Source: Rhizobium sp. R634
GTDB lineage: Bacteria > Pseudomonadota > Alphaproteobacteria > Rhizobiales > Rhizobiaceae
Assembly: GCF_002211305.1 (NCBI RefSeq)
Contig: NZ_LOKW01000011.1
Span: forward strand, 1-64,000
Direction of reading: 5' to 3'
Length of the DNA stretch: 64,000 bases
The translations under genes were made by a program, and so were the position numbers. This document shows, piece by piece, positions 17,373 through 26,286 of the stretch. Each line of letters begins with the position of its first letter. Position 1 is the stretch's first letter. The notes under the pieces were generated by a model. The model searched no databases and was not told where the DNA came from. It saw only the letters and a list, made by a program, of their open reading frames with translations.

Positions 17373-18293
17373 GTGGGTGTGTGGATCGACACTGATATGG
17401 GCTTCGACGATATCGCCGCCATTCTGGTGGTGGCGCAGTCGGAATATGTGATCGACGGCGTCTCCCTGGTTTTCGGCAATGCGCCGCTGCCGCAGGTGAG
17501 GCTGAACGCCGCCGGCGCCGCCAGCGCTTTCGGCTGGACATTTCCCATTCATACGGGCCGCGCCATGCCCGTTCTCGGCAAGCTCGAAACCGCCCAGGCG
17601 ATCCTCGGCGAAAGCGGCATTCCAACCATCGGCAAGACCCTGCCGAAGGCGGCCACCCTTGTTGAAAGCGATGCCTTCACCGCGCTCTGCCGCTGGCTCG
17701 AAGACGACGGACCCCACCGCATCCTGGCGCTTGGCCCACTCACCAATATCGCCGCCGTAGCGCTCGCCCGCCCCGATCTTGCAGCCCGCATCACCGACCT
17801 CGTCTGGATGGGCGGCGGCGTCACATCAGGCAACCACACGGCCTCTGCCGAGTTCAACGCACTCGCCGATCCCGAGGCGCTGGCAATCGTCATCGCCCAT
17901 GACCTGCCGCTGCGCATGGTCGATCTAGACCTCTGCCGCAAGGTGCTGGCGCGGCCCGAAGATGCCGAGCCGGTGCGCAATGCCGGCGGCAATAATGCCG
18001 AACTGATCGCCGATATGTTCGCCGGTTATGTCAATATCGGCACCAGCCGCGGCCGCCCTGGAATGGCGATCTACGATCCCTCGGCCGCCGTCGCCTTCAT
18101 CGATCCAGCCGTCGTCAGCTTCCGCCCCGCGCGCATCGACGTCGAACTTCAGGGCGCCCTCACCCGAGGCCGCACCGTCGTCGAGGTCCGCGCCACGCAT
18201 GCGACCTTCAACGCCCAATTCGCCGCCGATATCGACGTCGGGAAGGCGCGTACCATCATTCTCGCCGCCCTGATCAATGAGGCCCGCAGATGA
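17373..18293 (+). CDS. Inosine/uridine-preferring nucleoside hydrolase
   Basis: A 306-residue hydrolase that would split ribonucleosides into base and ribose. The N-terminal DTDMGFDD matches the Ca2+- and ribose-binding DTDxGxDD signature of the family, and LALGPLTNIAAVALARPDL and WMGGG are also present. The start is GTG at 17373 (a second GTG at 17379 is possible), four bases after the ATPase stop. It overlaps adenine deaminase by four bases. With the next gene it would convert adenosine to adenine and then hypoxanthine. Confidence 0.88.
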   Translation: MGVWIDTDMGFDDIAAILVVAQSEYVIDGVSLVFGNAPLPQVRLNAAGAASAFGWTFPIHTGRAMPVLGKLETAQAILGESGIPTIGKTLPKAATLVESDAFTALCRWLEDDGPHRILALGPLTNIAAVALARPDLAARITDLVWMGGGVTSGNHTASAEFNALADPEALAIVIAHDLPLRMVDLDLCRKVLARPEDAEPVRNAGGNNAELIADMFAGYVNIGTSRGRPGMAIYDPSAAVAFIDPAVVSFRPARIDVELQGALTRGRTVVEVRATHATFNAQFAADIDVGKARTIILAALINEARR

Positions 18294-20077
18294 ACGCCAT
18301 CGCTCGTCAAGAACCTTTCGATCTCAACGATCCCGAATTGCGCGCCCGGGCCGTTGCCGCCGCCCGCGGCGATGCCCCATTCGATATGCTCCTCACCGGC
18401 GGCCGGCTGCTCGATGCGGTGACGGGTTTGATCCGAGAAGCCGACATCGGCCTCGTCGGCGCGCTCGTCGCCAGCATCCATGCCCCGGCAAGCCGCACGG
18501 ATGCCGTCGAGATCGTCGATGCGGCAGACAGCATCGTGACGCCGGGGGTGATCGACACACACATGCATGTCGAAAGCTCGATGGTGACGCCGGCCGAATA
18601 TGCGAGCGCCGTGCTGCCGCGCGGTGTCACCACGGTCGTCTGGGATCCGCATGAATTCGGCAATGTCCATGGCCTCGACGGCGTGCGCTGGGCGATCGAG
18701 GCCGCGCGCGTCCTGCCGCTGCGCATGATCCTGCTCGCTCCCTCCTGCGTGCCGTCTGCACCGGGCCTGGAGCTTGCCGGCGCCGACTTCGATGCGTCTG
18801 TTGTCGCCGAGATGCTGCGCTCTTCGGCCGTCGGCGGCGTTGCCGAAGTCATGAACATGCGCGGCGTCATCGACGGCGATCCCCGCATGAGCGCCATCGT
18901 CAATGCCGGCCTTGCCTCCGGCAAGCTCGTCTGCGGCCATGCCCGCGGCCTTGAGGGCGCCGATCTCAACGCCTTCATGGCGGCCGGCGTCACCTCCGAC
19001 CACGAACTCACCTCCGGCGCCGATTTCGCCGCCAAGCTTGCCGCCGGCCTGACGATCGAGCTGCGCGGCTCGCACGACCATCTGCTTCAGGAATTCGTCG
19101 AGGTGCTGAACGGTCTCGGCCACCTGCCGCCCACCGTCACGCTCTGCACCGACGACGTCTTTCCAGATGAACTCCACGAAAGCGGCGGCCTCGACGACGT
19201 CATCAGACGGCTGGTGCGCTACGGCATGAAGCCGGAGTGGGCGATCCGCGCCGCGACCTTCAACGCCGCACAGCGGCTGAAGCGTTCCGATCTCGGCCTT
19301 GTCGCCGCCGGCCGCCGTGCCGATCTCGTGCTCTTCGAAGACCTCGAGGAATTCCGGGCGCGGCTGGTCATCTCAAGCGGCCGCATCGTCGCCCGCAACG
19401 GCGGCATGGAAGCGGCCGTTCAACCGCTCCATACGGCGCCGCTCACCCATTCCGTCAAGCTGTCGACGCTGACCGAGAACAATTTTCGCGTGCCCGCGAA
19501 GGGCGAGCGCGTCCGCGTCGCCACCATCGACCGCCCGCGCTTCACCCGATGGGGCGAAGCAGAAACAGAAATCCGGGACGGCTTCGTCGTGCCGCCGGCC
19601 GGCAGCGCCATGATCGCCGTCGCCCACCGCCACGGCAAGGCCGATGGTACCCCACGCATCGGCTTCCTCACCGGCTGGGGCGAATGGCGCGGCGCCTTCT
19701 GCACGACCGTCTCGCATGACAGCCACAACCTCACCGTCTTCGGCGGCAATGCCCGCGACATGGCGCTCGCCGCCAACGCCGTCACATCAGCCGGCGGCGG
19801 CATGGCGGTCGCGAAAGACGGCCGGATCGAAGCGATCCTGCCGCTGCCGCTCTCCGGCCTGGTGACCGACGCCTCGCTGCAGGACACCGCCTTGGCCTTC
19901 GCCGAGATCCGCAAGGCCATGGACAAGATCGTCGACTGGAAACCGCCCTACCGCGTCTTCAAGGCCTGCTTTGGCGCAACACTCGCCTGCAATGCCGGCC
20001 CGCACCAGACGGACAGAGGGATTGCCGATGTGGTGACGGGAAAGGTGCTGAAAAGCCCGGTGCTGGAGGTTTTGTAG
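18290..20077 (+). CDS. ade: Adenine deaminase
   Basis: A 595-residue amidohydrolase that deaminates adenine to hypoxanthine. It has the metal-binding DTHMHVESSM, DPHEFGNVHG, a CGHARGL segment, DHELTSG and the C-terminal GGMAV and adenine-deaminase-specific tail, and its length is normal for the family. It is the last gene of the lacI-ABC-nucleoside hydrolase operon. It feeds imported purine into salvage through hypoxanthine or onward to xanthine. Confidence 0.92.
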   Translation: MNAIARQEPFDLNDPELRARAVAAARGDAPFDMLLTGGRLLDAVTGLIREADIGLVGALVASIHAPASRTDAVEIVDAADSIVTPGVIDTHMHVESSMVTPAEYASAVLPRGVTTVVWDPHEFGNVHGLDGVRWAIEAARVLPLRMILLAPSCVPSAPGLELAGADFDASVVAEMLRSSAVGGVAEVMNMRGVIDGDPRMSAIVNAGLASGKLVCGHARGLEGADLNAFMAAGVTSDHELTSGADFAAKLAAGLTIELRGSHDHLLQEFVEVLNGLGHLPPTVTLCTDDVFPDELHESGGLDDVIRRLVRYGMKPEWAIRAATFNAAQRLKRSDLGLVAAGRRADLVLFEDLEEFRARLVISSGRIVARNGGMEAAVQPLHTAPLTHSVKLSTLTENNFRVPAKGERVRVATIDRPRFTRWGEAETEIRDGFVVPPAGSAMIAVAHRHGKADGTPRIGFLTGWGEWRGAFCTTVSHDSHNLTVFGGNARDMALAANAVTSAGGGMAVAKDGRIEAILPLPLSGLVTDASLQDTALAFAEIRKAMDKIVDWKPPYRVFKACFGATLACNAGPHQTDRGIADVVTGKVLKSPVLEVL

Positions 20078-20136
20078 GCTTGGTGAAATAGCGAGGATGG
20101 TGCCGGGGAGAAGAGACGTGCTGCGAGGTCTCGAAT

Positions 20137-20184
20137 CTCCTTCTCTCCAACGGGGAGAAGGTGCCCGTAGGGCGGATGAGGGGG
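20137..20184. repeat. Rhizobial intergenic palindromic repeat, copy 1
   Basis: CTCCTTCTCTCC and GGGGAGAAGG form a stem, followed by TGCCC, TAGGGCGGATGAGGG. The reverse complement (CCCTCATCCGCC, CACCTTCTCCCCG) recurs at 23604-23635. It lies between the convergent ends of ade and the amidohydrolase gene and may also end transcription. Confidence 0.7.
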
Positions 20185-20197
20185 CCGCAAACGCCAG

Positions 20198-21367
20198 TTA
20201 ACCCTTCAACTCCCGCTCCACCAACGCCACCCAATAGGCCGCCCCATATCCGAGCACTTCATCATTGAAATCATAAGCCGTATTGTGATGCAGCGCCCCG
20301 TCCACCGCCGGCCCATTGCCGAGCCAGACATAACAGCCCGGCGCATTCTGCGCGAAGAAGGCAAAATCGTCGCCTGCCGTCGACGGCGGAAAACTCGTCC
20401 GCACCTTCTCCCCGAATACCGTGCCGGCAGCGGCAAGCGCCCGTGTCGTCGCGTCCCCGTCATTGATGACAGGCGGAATGCGCCGCTCGAAACGGTAGTC
20501 GGCTGAAATGCCGTACATCGCGGCCGTTCCGCTCGCCAGCCTGCCGATCTCGGCCTCCAGCTGATCGCGCACCTCGGGCGAATAGGCCCGCGCCGTCCCG
20601 CCGATCTCCACGATATCGGGAATGACATTCAGCGCCTTAGCATCGCCCGCCTGCAGGAAGCAGGCGCTGACGACGGCCGGCTGCAGCGGATCGACCACGC
20701 GCCCGACGATCGTCTGCAGCGATGACAGAAAGGTACCAGCTGCCGTGATCGGATCACGACCGAGATGCGGCTTGGCGCCGTGGGTGCCGACGCCGCGAAA
20801 GGTGACGCGCCAACTGTCGGAAGAGGCAAGCTGGGGGCCTTCGACCACGGCGATCTCATCGATTGCGAGCCCTGGCATATTGTGCAGGCCATAAACGGCA
20901 TCGCAGGGGAAAAGCTTAAACAGCCCTTCCTCGACCATGCGCTTTGCCCCGCCGCGCCCCTCTTCCGCCGGCTGGAAAATGAAATGCACCGTGCCGGAAA
21001 AATTCCGCGTCGCCGCCAGATGCCGCGCCGCGCCGAGCAGCATTGCCGTGTGCCCGTCATGGCCACAGGCATGCATCTTTCCCGGCACCGTCGACTTATA
21101 GGGTCGCTCGGCCATTTCAGGCATGGCGAGCGCATCCATGTCGGCTCTGAGCCCGATCCTGCGCGTGCCATTGCCGATCTGCAGCGTGCCGACCACGCCG
21201 GTGCCGGCAAGCCCGCGATGCACGGCGATACCAGCCTCCTCAAGAAGGCTTACGACGATGCCGGCGGTGCGCTCCTCCTCGAAACCGAGCTCGGGATGCG
21301 CGTGCAGATCGCGGCGCAAGGTGGTGAGGAACGGCAGATCGTCCTTGATCCGGGCGGGAATGCTCAT
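20198..21367 (-). CDS. M20-family amidohydrolase (hippurate hydrolase/N-acyl amino acid hydrolase type)
   Basis: A 389-residue metal-dependent hydrolase that would release an amino acid or related compound from an N-acyl conjugate. The metal ligands are visible in HACGHDGHTAML and the Glu pair in FQPAEEGRGGAKRM. The dimerisation domain carries VGTHGAKPH, and a C-terminal AGDDFAFF is present. It is last in the dct-tct array, after tctA. A hydrolase beside an uptake system suggests that the imported substrate is an N-acyl or amide compound (inference). Confidence 0.87.
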   Translation of the reverse strand: MSIPARIKDDLPFLTTLRRDLHAHPELGFEEERTAGIVVSLLEEAGIAVHRGLAGTGVVGTLQIGNGTRRIGLRADMDALAMPEMAERPYKSTVPGKMHACGHDGHTAMLLGAARHLAATRNFSGTVHFIFQPAEEGRGGAKRMVEEGLFKLFPCDAVYGLHNMPGLAIDEIAVVEGPQLASSDSWRVTFRGVGTHGAKPHLGRDPITAAGTFLSSLQTIVGRVVDPLQPAVVSACFLQAGDAKALNVIPDIVEIGGTARAYSPEVRDQLEAEIGRLASGTAAMYGISADYRFERRIPPVINDGDATTRALAAAGTVFGEKVRTSFPPSTAGDDFAFFAQNAPGCYVWLGNGPAVDGALHHNTAYDFNDEVLGYGAAYWVALVERELKG

Positions 21368-21475
21368 CGGGCAATGCTCCTGGGGCCTGGATATCTCTTC
21401 ATGCGAAACGGGCGCCCAACCGGCGCCCGCGTCAGATTATTCCTTGTTCATCAAACAGACTGTGACTTCAAGCCC

Positions 21476-22981
21476 TCAGGCCTCTTCGACGAACACCTCT
21501 TCGCGCTTCTTCCTGACGCTCGGCAGGAAGACGACGATGAGTACGGCGAGCGCGATCGCCAGAAGCGTGGCGCTGATCGGCCGCGTGACGAAGGTGGTCG
21601 GGTCGCCGCGCGACAGGATCATGGCGCGTCTCAGGTTCTCCTCCAGCAGCGGCCCGAGCACGAAGCCGAGCAGCAGCGGCGCCGGTTCGCAGCGCAGCTT
21701 TGCCAGCACGTAGCCGATGAGGCCGAAGAAGGCGACGGCATAGAGGTCGTAGACGTTCGAATTGACGCTGTAGACCCCGATCGAGCAGAAGGCCATGATG
21801 ATGGGGAAGAGTACGTAATAGGGAACTGTCAGCAGCTTCACCCAGAGCCCGATCAGTGGCAGGTTGAGGATGACGAGCATCAGATTGCCGATCCACATCG
21901 AGGCGATGATGCCCCAGAACAACGCCGGCTGCTCGGTCGCGACATTCGGCCCCGGCACGATGCCCTGAATGATCATCGCGCCGATCATAAGCGCCATGAC
22001 GGGATTGGCCGGAATGCCGAGCGTCAGCAGCGGAATGAACGAGGTTTGGGCGCCGGCATTGTTGGCCGATTCCGGCCCCGCCACACCGGCGACTGCACCT
22101 TTGCCGAATTCCTCCGGCGTCTTCGACAGGCGTTTTTCCACCGTATAGGAGGCGAAGGAGGCAAGGATCGCGCCGCCGCCCGGCAGGATGCCGAGTGCCG
22201 AACCAATCGCCGTGCCGCGAATGACCGGGGCGATCATCTCCTTGAATTCCTGGCGTGAGGGCAAAAGGCCGGATACCTTGGCCATCAGCACCGTGCGGGT
22301 CGACTCGCCTTCGAGGTTGCGCAGGATTTCCGCCACCCCGAAGACGCCGACGGCGAGCGCCACGAAGTTCAGCCCGTCGGCATATTCGCGGATGCCGAGC
22401 GTGAAGCGCGGCGTGCCGGTATAAATATCGGTGCCGACGAGGCCGAGCAGCAGCCCCAGCGCCACCATCGCCAGCGCCTTGACGACCGAGCCATGGGCAA
22501 GCGCGATCGAGGAGACGAGGCCGACGATCATCAGCGAGAAATATTCCGCCGCACCGAATTGCAGCGCGATGTCGGTAAGCGGCGGTGCGAAGATCGCCAC
22601 GAGGAAGGTCGAGACCGTGCCGGCGAAGAACGAGCCGAGCGCCGCGATCGCAAGCGCCGCCCCGGCCCTGCCCTTGCGCGCCATCTGGTAGCCATCGATT
22701 GCGGTAACGGCGGAAGAGGATTCACCCGGCATGTTGATGAGGATCGCCGTTGTCGAGCCGCCGTACTGGGCGCCGTAGTAAATGCCGGCAAGCATGATGA
22801 GCGAGGAGACCGGCTCGAGCTGGAAGGTGATCGGCAGAAGCATGGCGATCGTCGCCGTCGCGCCGATACCGGGCAAGACGCCGATCAGCGTGCCGAGCAG
22901 GACGCCGATGAGGCAGAAGAAAAGATTGTGGAGTGTCGCCGCCGTGGCAAAGCCGAGCGCGAGATTGCTGAAGAGATCCAC
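21476..22981 (-). CDS. tctA: Tripartite tricarboxylate transporter large membrane subunit
   Basis: A 501-residue, roughly twelve-helix inner-membrane protein of the TTT family. [17 protein letters not shown] and [20 protein letters not shown] are the family signatures, repeated in weaker form as [12 protein letters not shown]. The start is GTG, five bases after AGGAGG. It works with the small membrane subunit and the periplasmic binding protein encoded upstream. The substrate is a carboxylate of unknown identity. Confidence 0.92.
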   Translation of the reverse strand: MDLFSNLALGFATAATLHNLFFCLIGVLLGTLIGVLPGIGATATIAMLLPITFQLEPVSSLIMLAGIYYGAQYGGSTTAILINMPGESSSAVTAIDGYQMARKGRAGAALAIAALGSFFAGTVSTFLVAIFAPPLTDIALQFGAAEYFSLMIVGLVSSIALAHGSVVKALAMVALGLLLGLVGTDIYTGTPRFTLGIREYADGLNFVALAVGVFGVAEILRNLEGESTRTVLMAKVSGLLPSRQEFKEMIAPVIRGTAIGSALGILPGGGAILASFASYTVEKRLSKTPEEFGKGAVAGVAGPESANNAGAQTSFIPLLTLGIPANPVMALMIGAMIIQGIVPGPNVATEQPALFWGIIASMWIGNLMLVILNLPLIGLWVKLLTVPYYVLFPIIMAFCSIGVYSVNSNVYDLYAVAFFGLIGYVLAKLRCEPAPLLLGFVLGPLLEENLRRAMILSRGDPTTFVTRPISATLLAIALAVLIVVFLPSVRKKREEVFVEEA

Positions 22982-22990
22982 CGTAGCCTC

Positions 22991-23096
22991 CTAAAGCATG
23001 TCGCGCAAAGGTGTGCAGTGGTTTTGCGGTAACGACATGCGAGAAAATAAAGACCTAAAGCGCGGGAAGCGATCTGAAAGATCGCGACGTGCTTTA
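22991..23096. repeat. Rhizobial composite palindromic repeat supplying the tctB stop
   Basis: Two hairpins in tandem. The first is GCATGTCG (22996-23003) with CGACATGC (23033-23040). The second has TAAAGC/GCTTTA ends with GCGATCT-GAA-AGATCGC inside. It fills the gap between tctB and tctA, and the tctB stop codon (plus strand TTA, 23094-23096) lies in its outer arm. From memory, this kind of element is common between rhizobial genes. Confidence 0.6.
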
Positions 23097-23555
23097 GAAC
23101 CGGACCCAGGGGCCGAAGCGCTCGAACGGCAGCCCGAGCCCGTAGCTGAAGACAGCGACCGAAAAGAGCGTCAGCAGCAGCGACAGGATGAGCGCAAACA
23201 CCACATTCATCTTGCGCGACGCAAAACAGGCGATGAAGGCGGTGAAGAACAGCGCCGGCGCAAATCCGAGCCCCCGCACCGTCAGCCCGAAGAACACGGG
23301 AGCCGGCAGGATGAAGAGCATGCCGCGCCAGGCGAACGGATCGATCGGCTCACCCTCGACGCGCAGCGCCTGAATGAAGATGATCGCGCCGAGCAGCACC
23401 AGCACGACGGAAAGCAACAACGGAAAATAACCAGGCCCCATGCGCAATGTCGTGCCGAGGTCGAGCCCCAGCGACTGGAAGGCGAAGAAAGCGCCGGTCG
23501 CGACGAAAAGCGCGCCGCAGATCGCATTGGTGGTATCGAAACTGATGGATTTCAT
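23094..23555 (-). CDS. tctB: Tripartite tricarboxylate transporter small membrane subunit
   Basis: A 153-residue protein with four predicted membrane helices (about 8-26, 38-58, 78-105, 120-140), as expected for TctB. The start at 23555 has CAGGAGAC upstream. An open frame extends further upstream but only through repeat DNA. It lies between tctC and tctA on the same strand, the standard order in reverse reading. Its last codon lies in the repeat at 22991-23096. Confidence 0.85.
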   Translation of the reverse strand: MKSISFDTTNAICGALFVATGAFFAFQSLGLDLGTTLRMGPGYFPLLLSVVLVLLGAIIFIQALRVEGEPIDPFAWRGMLFILPAPVFFGLTVRGLGFAPALFFTAFIACFASRKMNVVFALILSLLLTLFSVAVFSYGLGLPFERFGPWVRF

Positions 23556-23598
23556 GGTGTCTCCTGCAGTTGGAGATGGAGCGTCGTTACTGCCGCGA

Positions 23599-23737
23599 TT
23601 CTCCCTCATCCGCCTGTCGCCACCTTCTCCCCGCCAGCGAGAAGAAGGGGATCCGCCGCGGCCTCTCGCCTTTGCCCCGCTATTCGCGGGCAAGTCCCCT
23701 CTCCCCGCATGCGGGGAGAGGGTTAGGGTGAGGGGTT
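23599..23737. repeat. Rhizobial intergenic mosaic repeat, copy 2
   Basis: CCCTCATCCGCC, CACCTTCTCCCCG and a second palindrome CCCTCTCCCCGCATGCGGGGAGAGGG with GTTAGGGTGAGGGG. The first half is the inverted counterpart of the copy at 20137. It sits between tctC and tctB and may limit read-through, so that the binding protein is made in excess. Confidence 0.7.
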
Positions 23738-23756
23738 ATTCCTGGCACATCCCTCA

Positions 23757-24740
23757 CTAGTCCGCATATTCCCCGGCAGCCTCGATCACCGGCTTCCAGC
23801 GGGTGATCTCGCTTTCGAGCTTGGCCTTGAGCGCAGCCGGCGTTGCATCCGCGTCAGAGGAAGGCGCCGTGCCGAGTTCGGCGAAGCGGGCGCCGACATT
23901 CGGATCCTTCAGCGCGACCTGCAGCGACTTCGACAGGCGTTCGTTGATCTCGGCCGGCGTACCCTTCGGCGTATAGATGCCGTGCCAGATACCGACTTCG
24001 AAGCCCGGCAGGCCAGCTTCGACCGCTGTCGGAATGTCCTTCATCACGTCGAGACGCTTGGGCGAGGTCACGGCATAGGCCTTGATCGTGCCACCGGTAA
24101 TCTGCTTCGTCGTGTTGGTGGTCTGGTCGCACATGATATCGACCTGGCCGCCGAGCAGATCCGTCATCGCAGGGCCGGTGCCCTTGTACGGGACGGTGGT
24201 GAGCGGGGTCTGGATGGCGCTCATGAACATCATGCCGCAAAGATGCGAGGCGGCACCGATGCCGGCATTGGCGACCGTCACCTTGTCCTTGTTGGCCTTG
24301 ACGTATTCGATCAGGCCCTTGAGGTCGGTCGGCTCGAAATCCTTGCGGGCGACGATCGTCATCGGCACCTCGGTGACGAGGCCGACATAGTCGAAGGCGC
24401 CGAGCGTATCGTAGGCGAGCTTGCGGTAAAGCGTGGCGCTGGTCGCCATGCCGATATGATGCAGCAGGATGGTGTAGCCGTCGGGATCGGCGCTCGCCAC
24501 GCGGCCGGCGCCGAGCGTGCCGCCGGCGCCGCCGACATTTTCAACGACGATCTGCTGACCAAGATCCTTCGACATCGATTCGGCGACAAGGCGCGCGACG
24601 GTGTCGGTCGGGCCGCCGGCCGCAAAGGGCACGACCATGGTGATGATGCGTTCGGGATAGGTCTGCGCCGAAGCGACGCCGGCGAGAAGAGAGACCGCGG
24701 CAGCCGCGGTCAGGCCGAGCATGGCCTTCAGGATTTTCAT
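23757..24740 (-). CDS. tctC: Tripartite tricarboxylate transporter substrate-binding protein
   Basis: A 327-residue periplasmic protein. The signal peptide ends near SLLAGVASA, and YPERIITMVVPFAAGGPTD is the family's hallmark loop. VPYKGTGPAMTDLLGGQVD is the conserved carboxylate-binding region. The start at 24740 follows GGAGGAAACG. It is first of the tctCBA set and has a 211-base leader with a strong palindrome, after dctD. Confidence 0.92.
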   Translation of the reverse strand: MKILKAMLGLTAAAAVSLLAGVASAQTYPERIITMVVPFAAGGPTDTVARLVAESMSKDLGQQIVVENVGGAGGTLGAGRVASADPDGYTILLHHIGMATSATLYRKLAYDTLGAFDYVGLVTEVPMTIVARKDFEPTDLKGLIEYVKANKDKVTVANAGIGAASHLCGMMFMSAIQTPLTTVPYKGTGPAMTDLLGGQVDIMCDQTTNTTKQITGGTIKAYAVTSPKRLDVMKDIPTAVEAGLPGFEVGIWHGIYTPKGTPAEINERLSKSLQVALKDPNVGARFAELGTAPSSDADATPAALKAKLESEITRWKPVIEAAGEYAD

Positions 24741-24906
24741 CGTTTCCTCCCTGATGAAATAGCGAGCCCGCCGGCACATCCTCCGCGCCGGGGTTGACCT
24801 ATTTGCCGCCGGGAAAACCCAACCCGCAATCATCGCCAGCGCGTTTGAGGGACGATTCTGCGACAGTGCGATGCAGCATGGGTCGATTCGGAAACAAACG
24901 ACCAAT

Positions 24907-24932
24907 GCGATGGGTGGATTTCCACCCATCGC
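24907..24932. promoter_or_regulatory. 26-bp palindrome upstream of tctC
   Basis: GCGATGGGTGGA (24907-24918), TT, TCCACCCATCGC (24921-24932): 12-base arms match perfectly around a 2-base centre. It lies 167 bases upstream of tctC and just after the dctD-like stop. It could be an activator binding site for the DctD-like regulator or a hairpin ending the dctBD transcript. There is no T-run. Confidence 0.55.
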
Positions 24933-24951
24933 GGCAAGCTGGCCGCTGCGA

Positions 24952-26286
24952 CTAACCCTCCGTGATCAACATCCGCTTGTCGAGGCCATATTTCTGCATC
25001 TTTTCGTAGAGGGTCTTTCGGGAGATGCCGAGCGATTCATAGACCGGCCTGAGGCTGCCGCCATGCGCGACCAGCGCGCTGGCGATGATCCCGCGCTCGA
25101 ATTCGGCGACGCGCTCTGCAAGCCCGGTCGCCTCCTCGGCCTGCCGCCCGCCATTGTCGAGGCCGAGAACCAGACGGTCGGCGGCATTCCTGACTTCGCG
25201 CACATTACCGGGCCAGTCGCGCTGCGTGATGTCGGAGATCACCTCCGGCGGCACGGCCACCTCGTCGCGGCCGTAGCGGGCCGCCGCTTCCCGCACCAGC
25301 TGCAGGAAAAGCAGTGGAATATCCGCCCGCCGCTGCGACAGCGACGGCACGTGCAGCGTCGCCACGTTCAACCGGTAGAAAAGATCGGCGCGGAAGCGGC
25401 CCGCCGCCACTTCCGCCTCCAGATTCACCTTGCTCGTCGCGATGAAACGCACGTCGAGCGGCACGATCTCGTTCGACCCGAGGCGGGAGATCACCCGCTC
25501 CTGCAGCACCCGCAGAAACTTCGCCTGAAGGTCGAAGGGCATGGAGCCGATCTCATCGAGCAGAATGGTGCCGCCGCGTCCATGCTCGAATTTTCCGTAG
25601 CGCGGCCTGACTGCGCCCGGAAAGGCGCCGGGCTCGTGGCCGAAAAGCTCGCTCTCGATCAGGTTCGCCGGCAGCGCCGCGCAGTTGATCGCGATAAACG
25701 GCCGGCTCGCCCGGGCGCTGATATCGTGAAGCGCGCGGGCGACAACCTCCTTGCCCGCCCCGGTCTCGCCGACGATGAGCGTATCGGCATCGCTCGCGCC
25801 GATCGCGCGGATGCGGTAGCGCAGATCCACCATCACCTGCGTACGCCCCGGCAGCCGCGCCTCGATGTCGTCGCGTTTGCCGGCGACCGCTTTCAGCAAG
25901 CGGTTTTCGAGCACGAGGCCGCGTCGCTCCATCGCCCGGCGGATGACGCCTGCGAGCATTTCGGGCGTGAACGGCTTCTCGATGAAATCATAAGCGCCTT
26001 CGCGCATCGCCTTGACCGCAAGCTGCACGTCGCCGTGGCCGGTGACGAGGATGACAGGCACCTCCTGATCGATCTCGCGGATCTTCTGCATCAGCGTCAT
26101 TCCGTCCATGCCGGGCATGCGGATATCGCTGACGACGACACCGGGAAAGCTGTAGCCGATCAGTTCCAGCACATGATCGCCGTTCGAAAAGGTCTCGACG
26201 CTGAAGCCGGAAAGCTCCAGCGCCTGCGCTGTCGAGCGGCGCAACTCCTCCTCGTCGTCAACCAGCAGGATCTTCGCATCGTTCAT
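24952..26286 (-). CDS. DctD-like sigma-54 enhancer-binding response regulator
   Basis: A 444-residue protein. The receiver domain (about 1-120) has the phosphoacceptor Asp54 in VVSDIRMPG. The AAA+ domain has Walker A GETGAGKE (173-180), Walker B GGTILLDEIG and the sensor R-fingers region. A Fis-type helix-turn-helix closes the protein (SLGISRKTLYEKMQKYGL). The sigma-54 contact loop, normally GAFTGA, reads GAFPGA (220-225). It overlaps the sensor kinase gene by four bases. It probably controls tctCBA downstream. Whether it still works through sigma-54 is open. Confidence 0.9.
   Translation of the reverse strand: MNDAKILLVDDEEELRRSTAQALELSGFSVETFSNGDHVLELIGYSFPGVVVSDIRMPGMDGMTLMQKIREIDQEVPVILVTGHGDVQLAVKAMREGAYDFIEKPFTPEMLAGVIRRAMERRGLVLENRLLKAVAGKRDDIEARLPGRTQVMVDLRYRIRAIGASDADTLIVGETGAGKEVVARALHDISARASRPFIAINCAALPANLIESELFGHEPGAFPGAVRPRYGKFEHGRGGTILLDEIGSMPFDLQAKFLRVLQERVISRLGSNEIVPLDVRFIATSKVNLEAEVAAGRFRADLFYRLNVATLHVPSLSQRRADIPLLFLQLVREAAARYGRDEVAVPPEVISDITQRDWPGNVREVRNAADRLVLGLDNGGRQAEEATGLAERVAEFERGIIASALVAHGGSLRPVYESLGISRKTLYEKMQKYGLDKRMLITEG

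Noticed and set aside
24741..24906. Sigma-54 promoter before tctC
   Set aside because: I looked for GG-N10-GC on the minus strand. The best candidates have spacings of 8 or 11, not 10.
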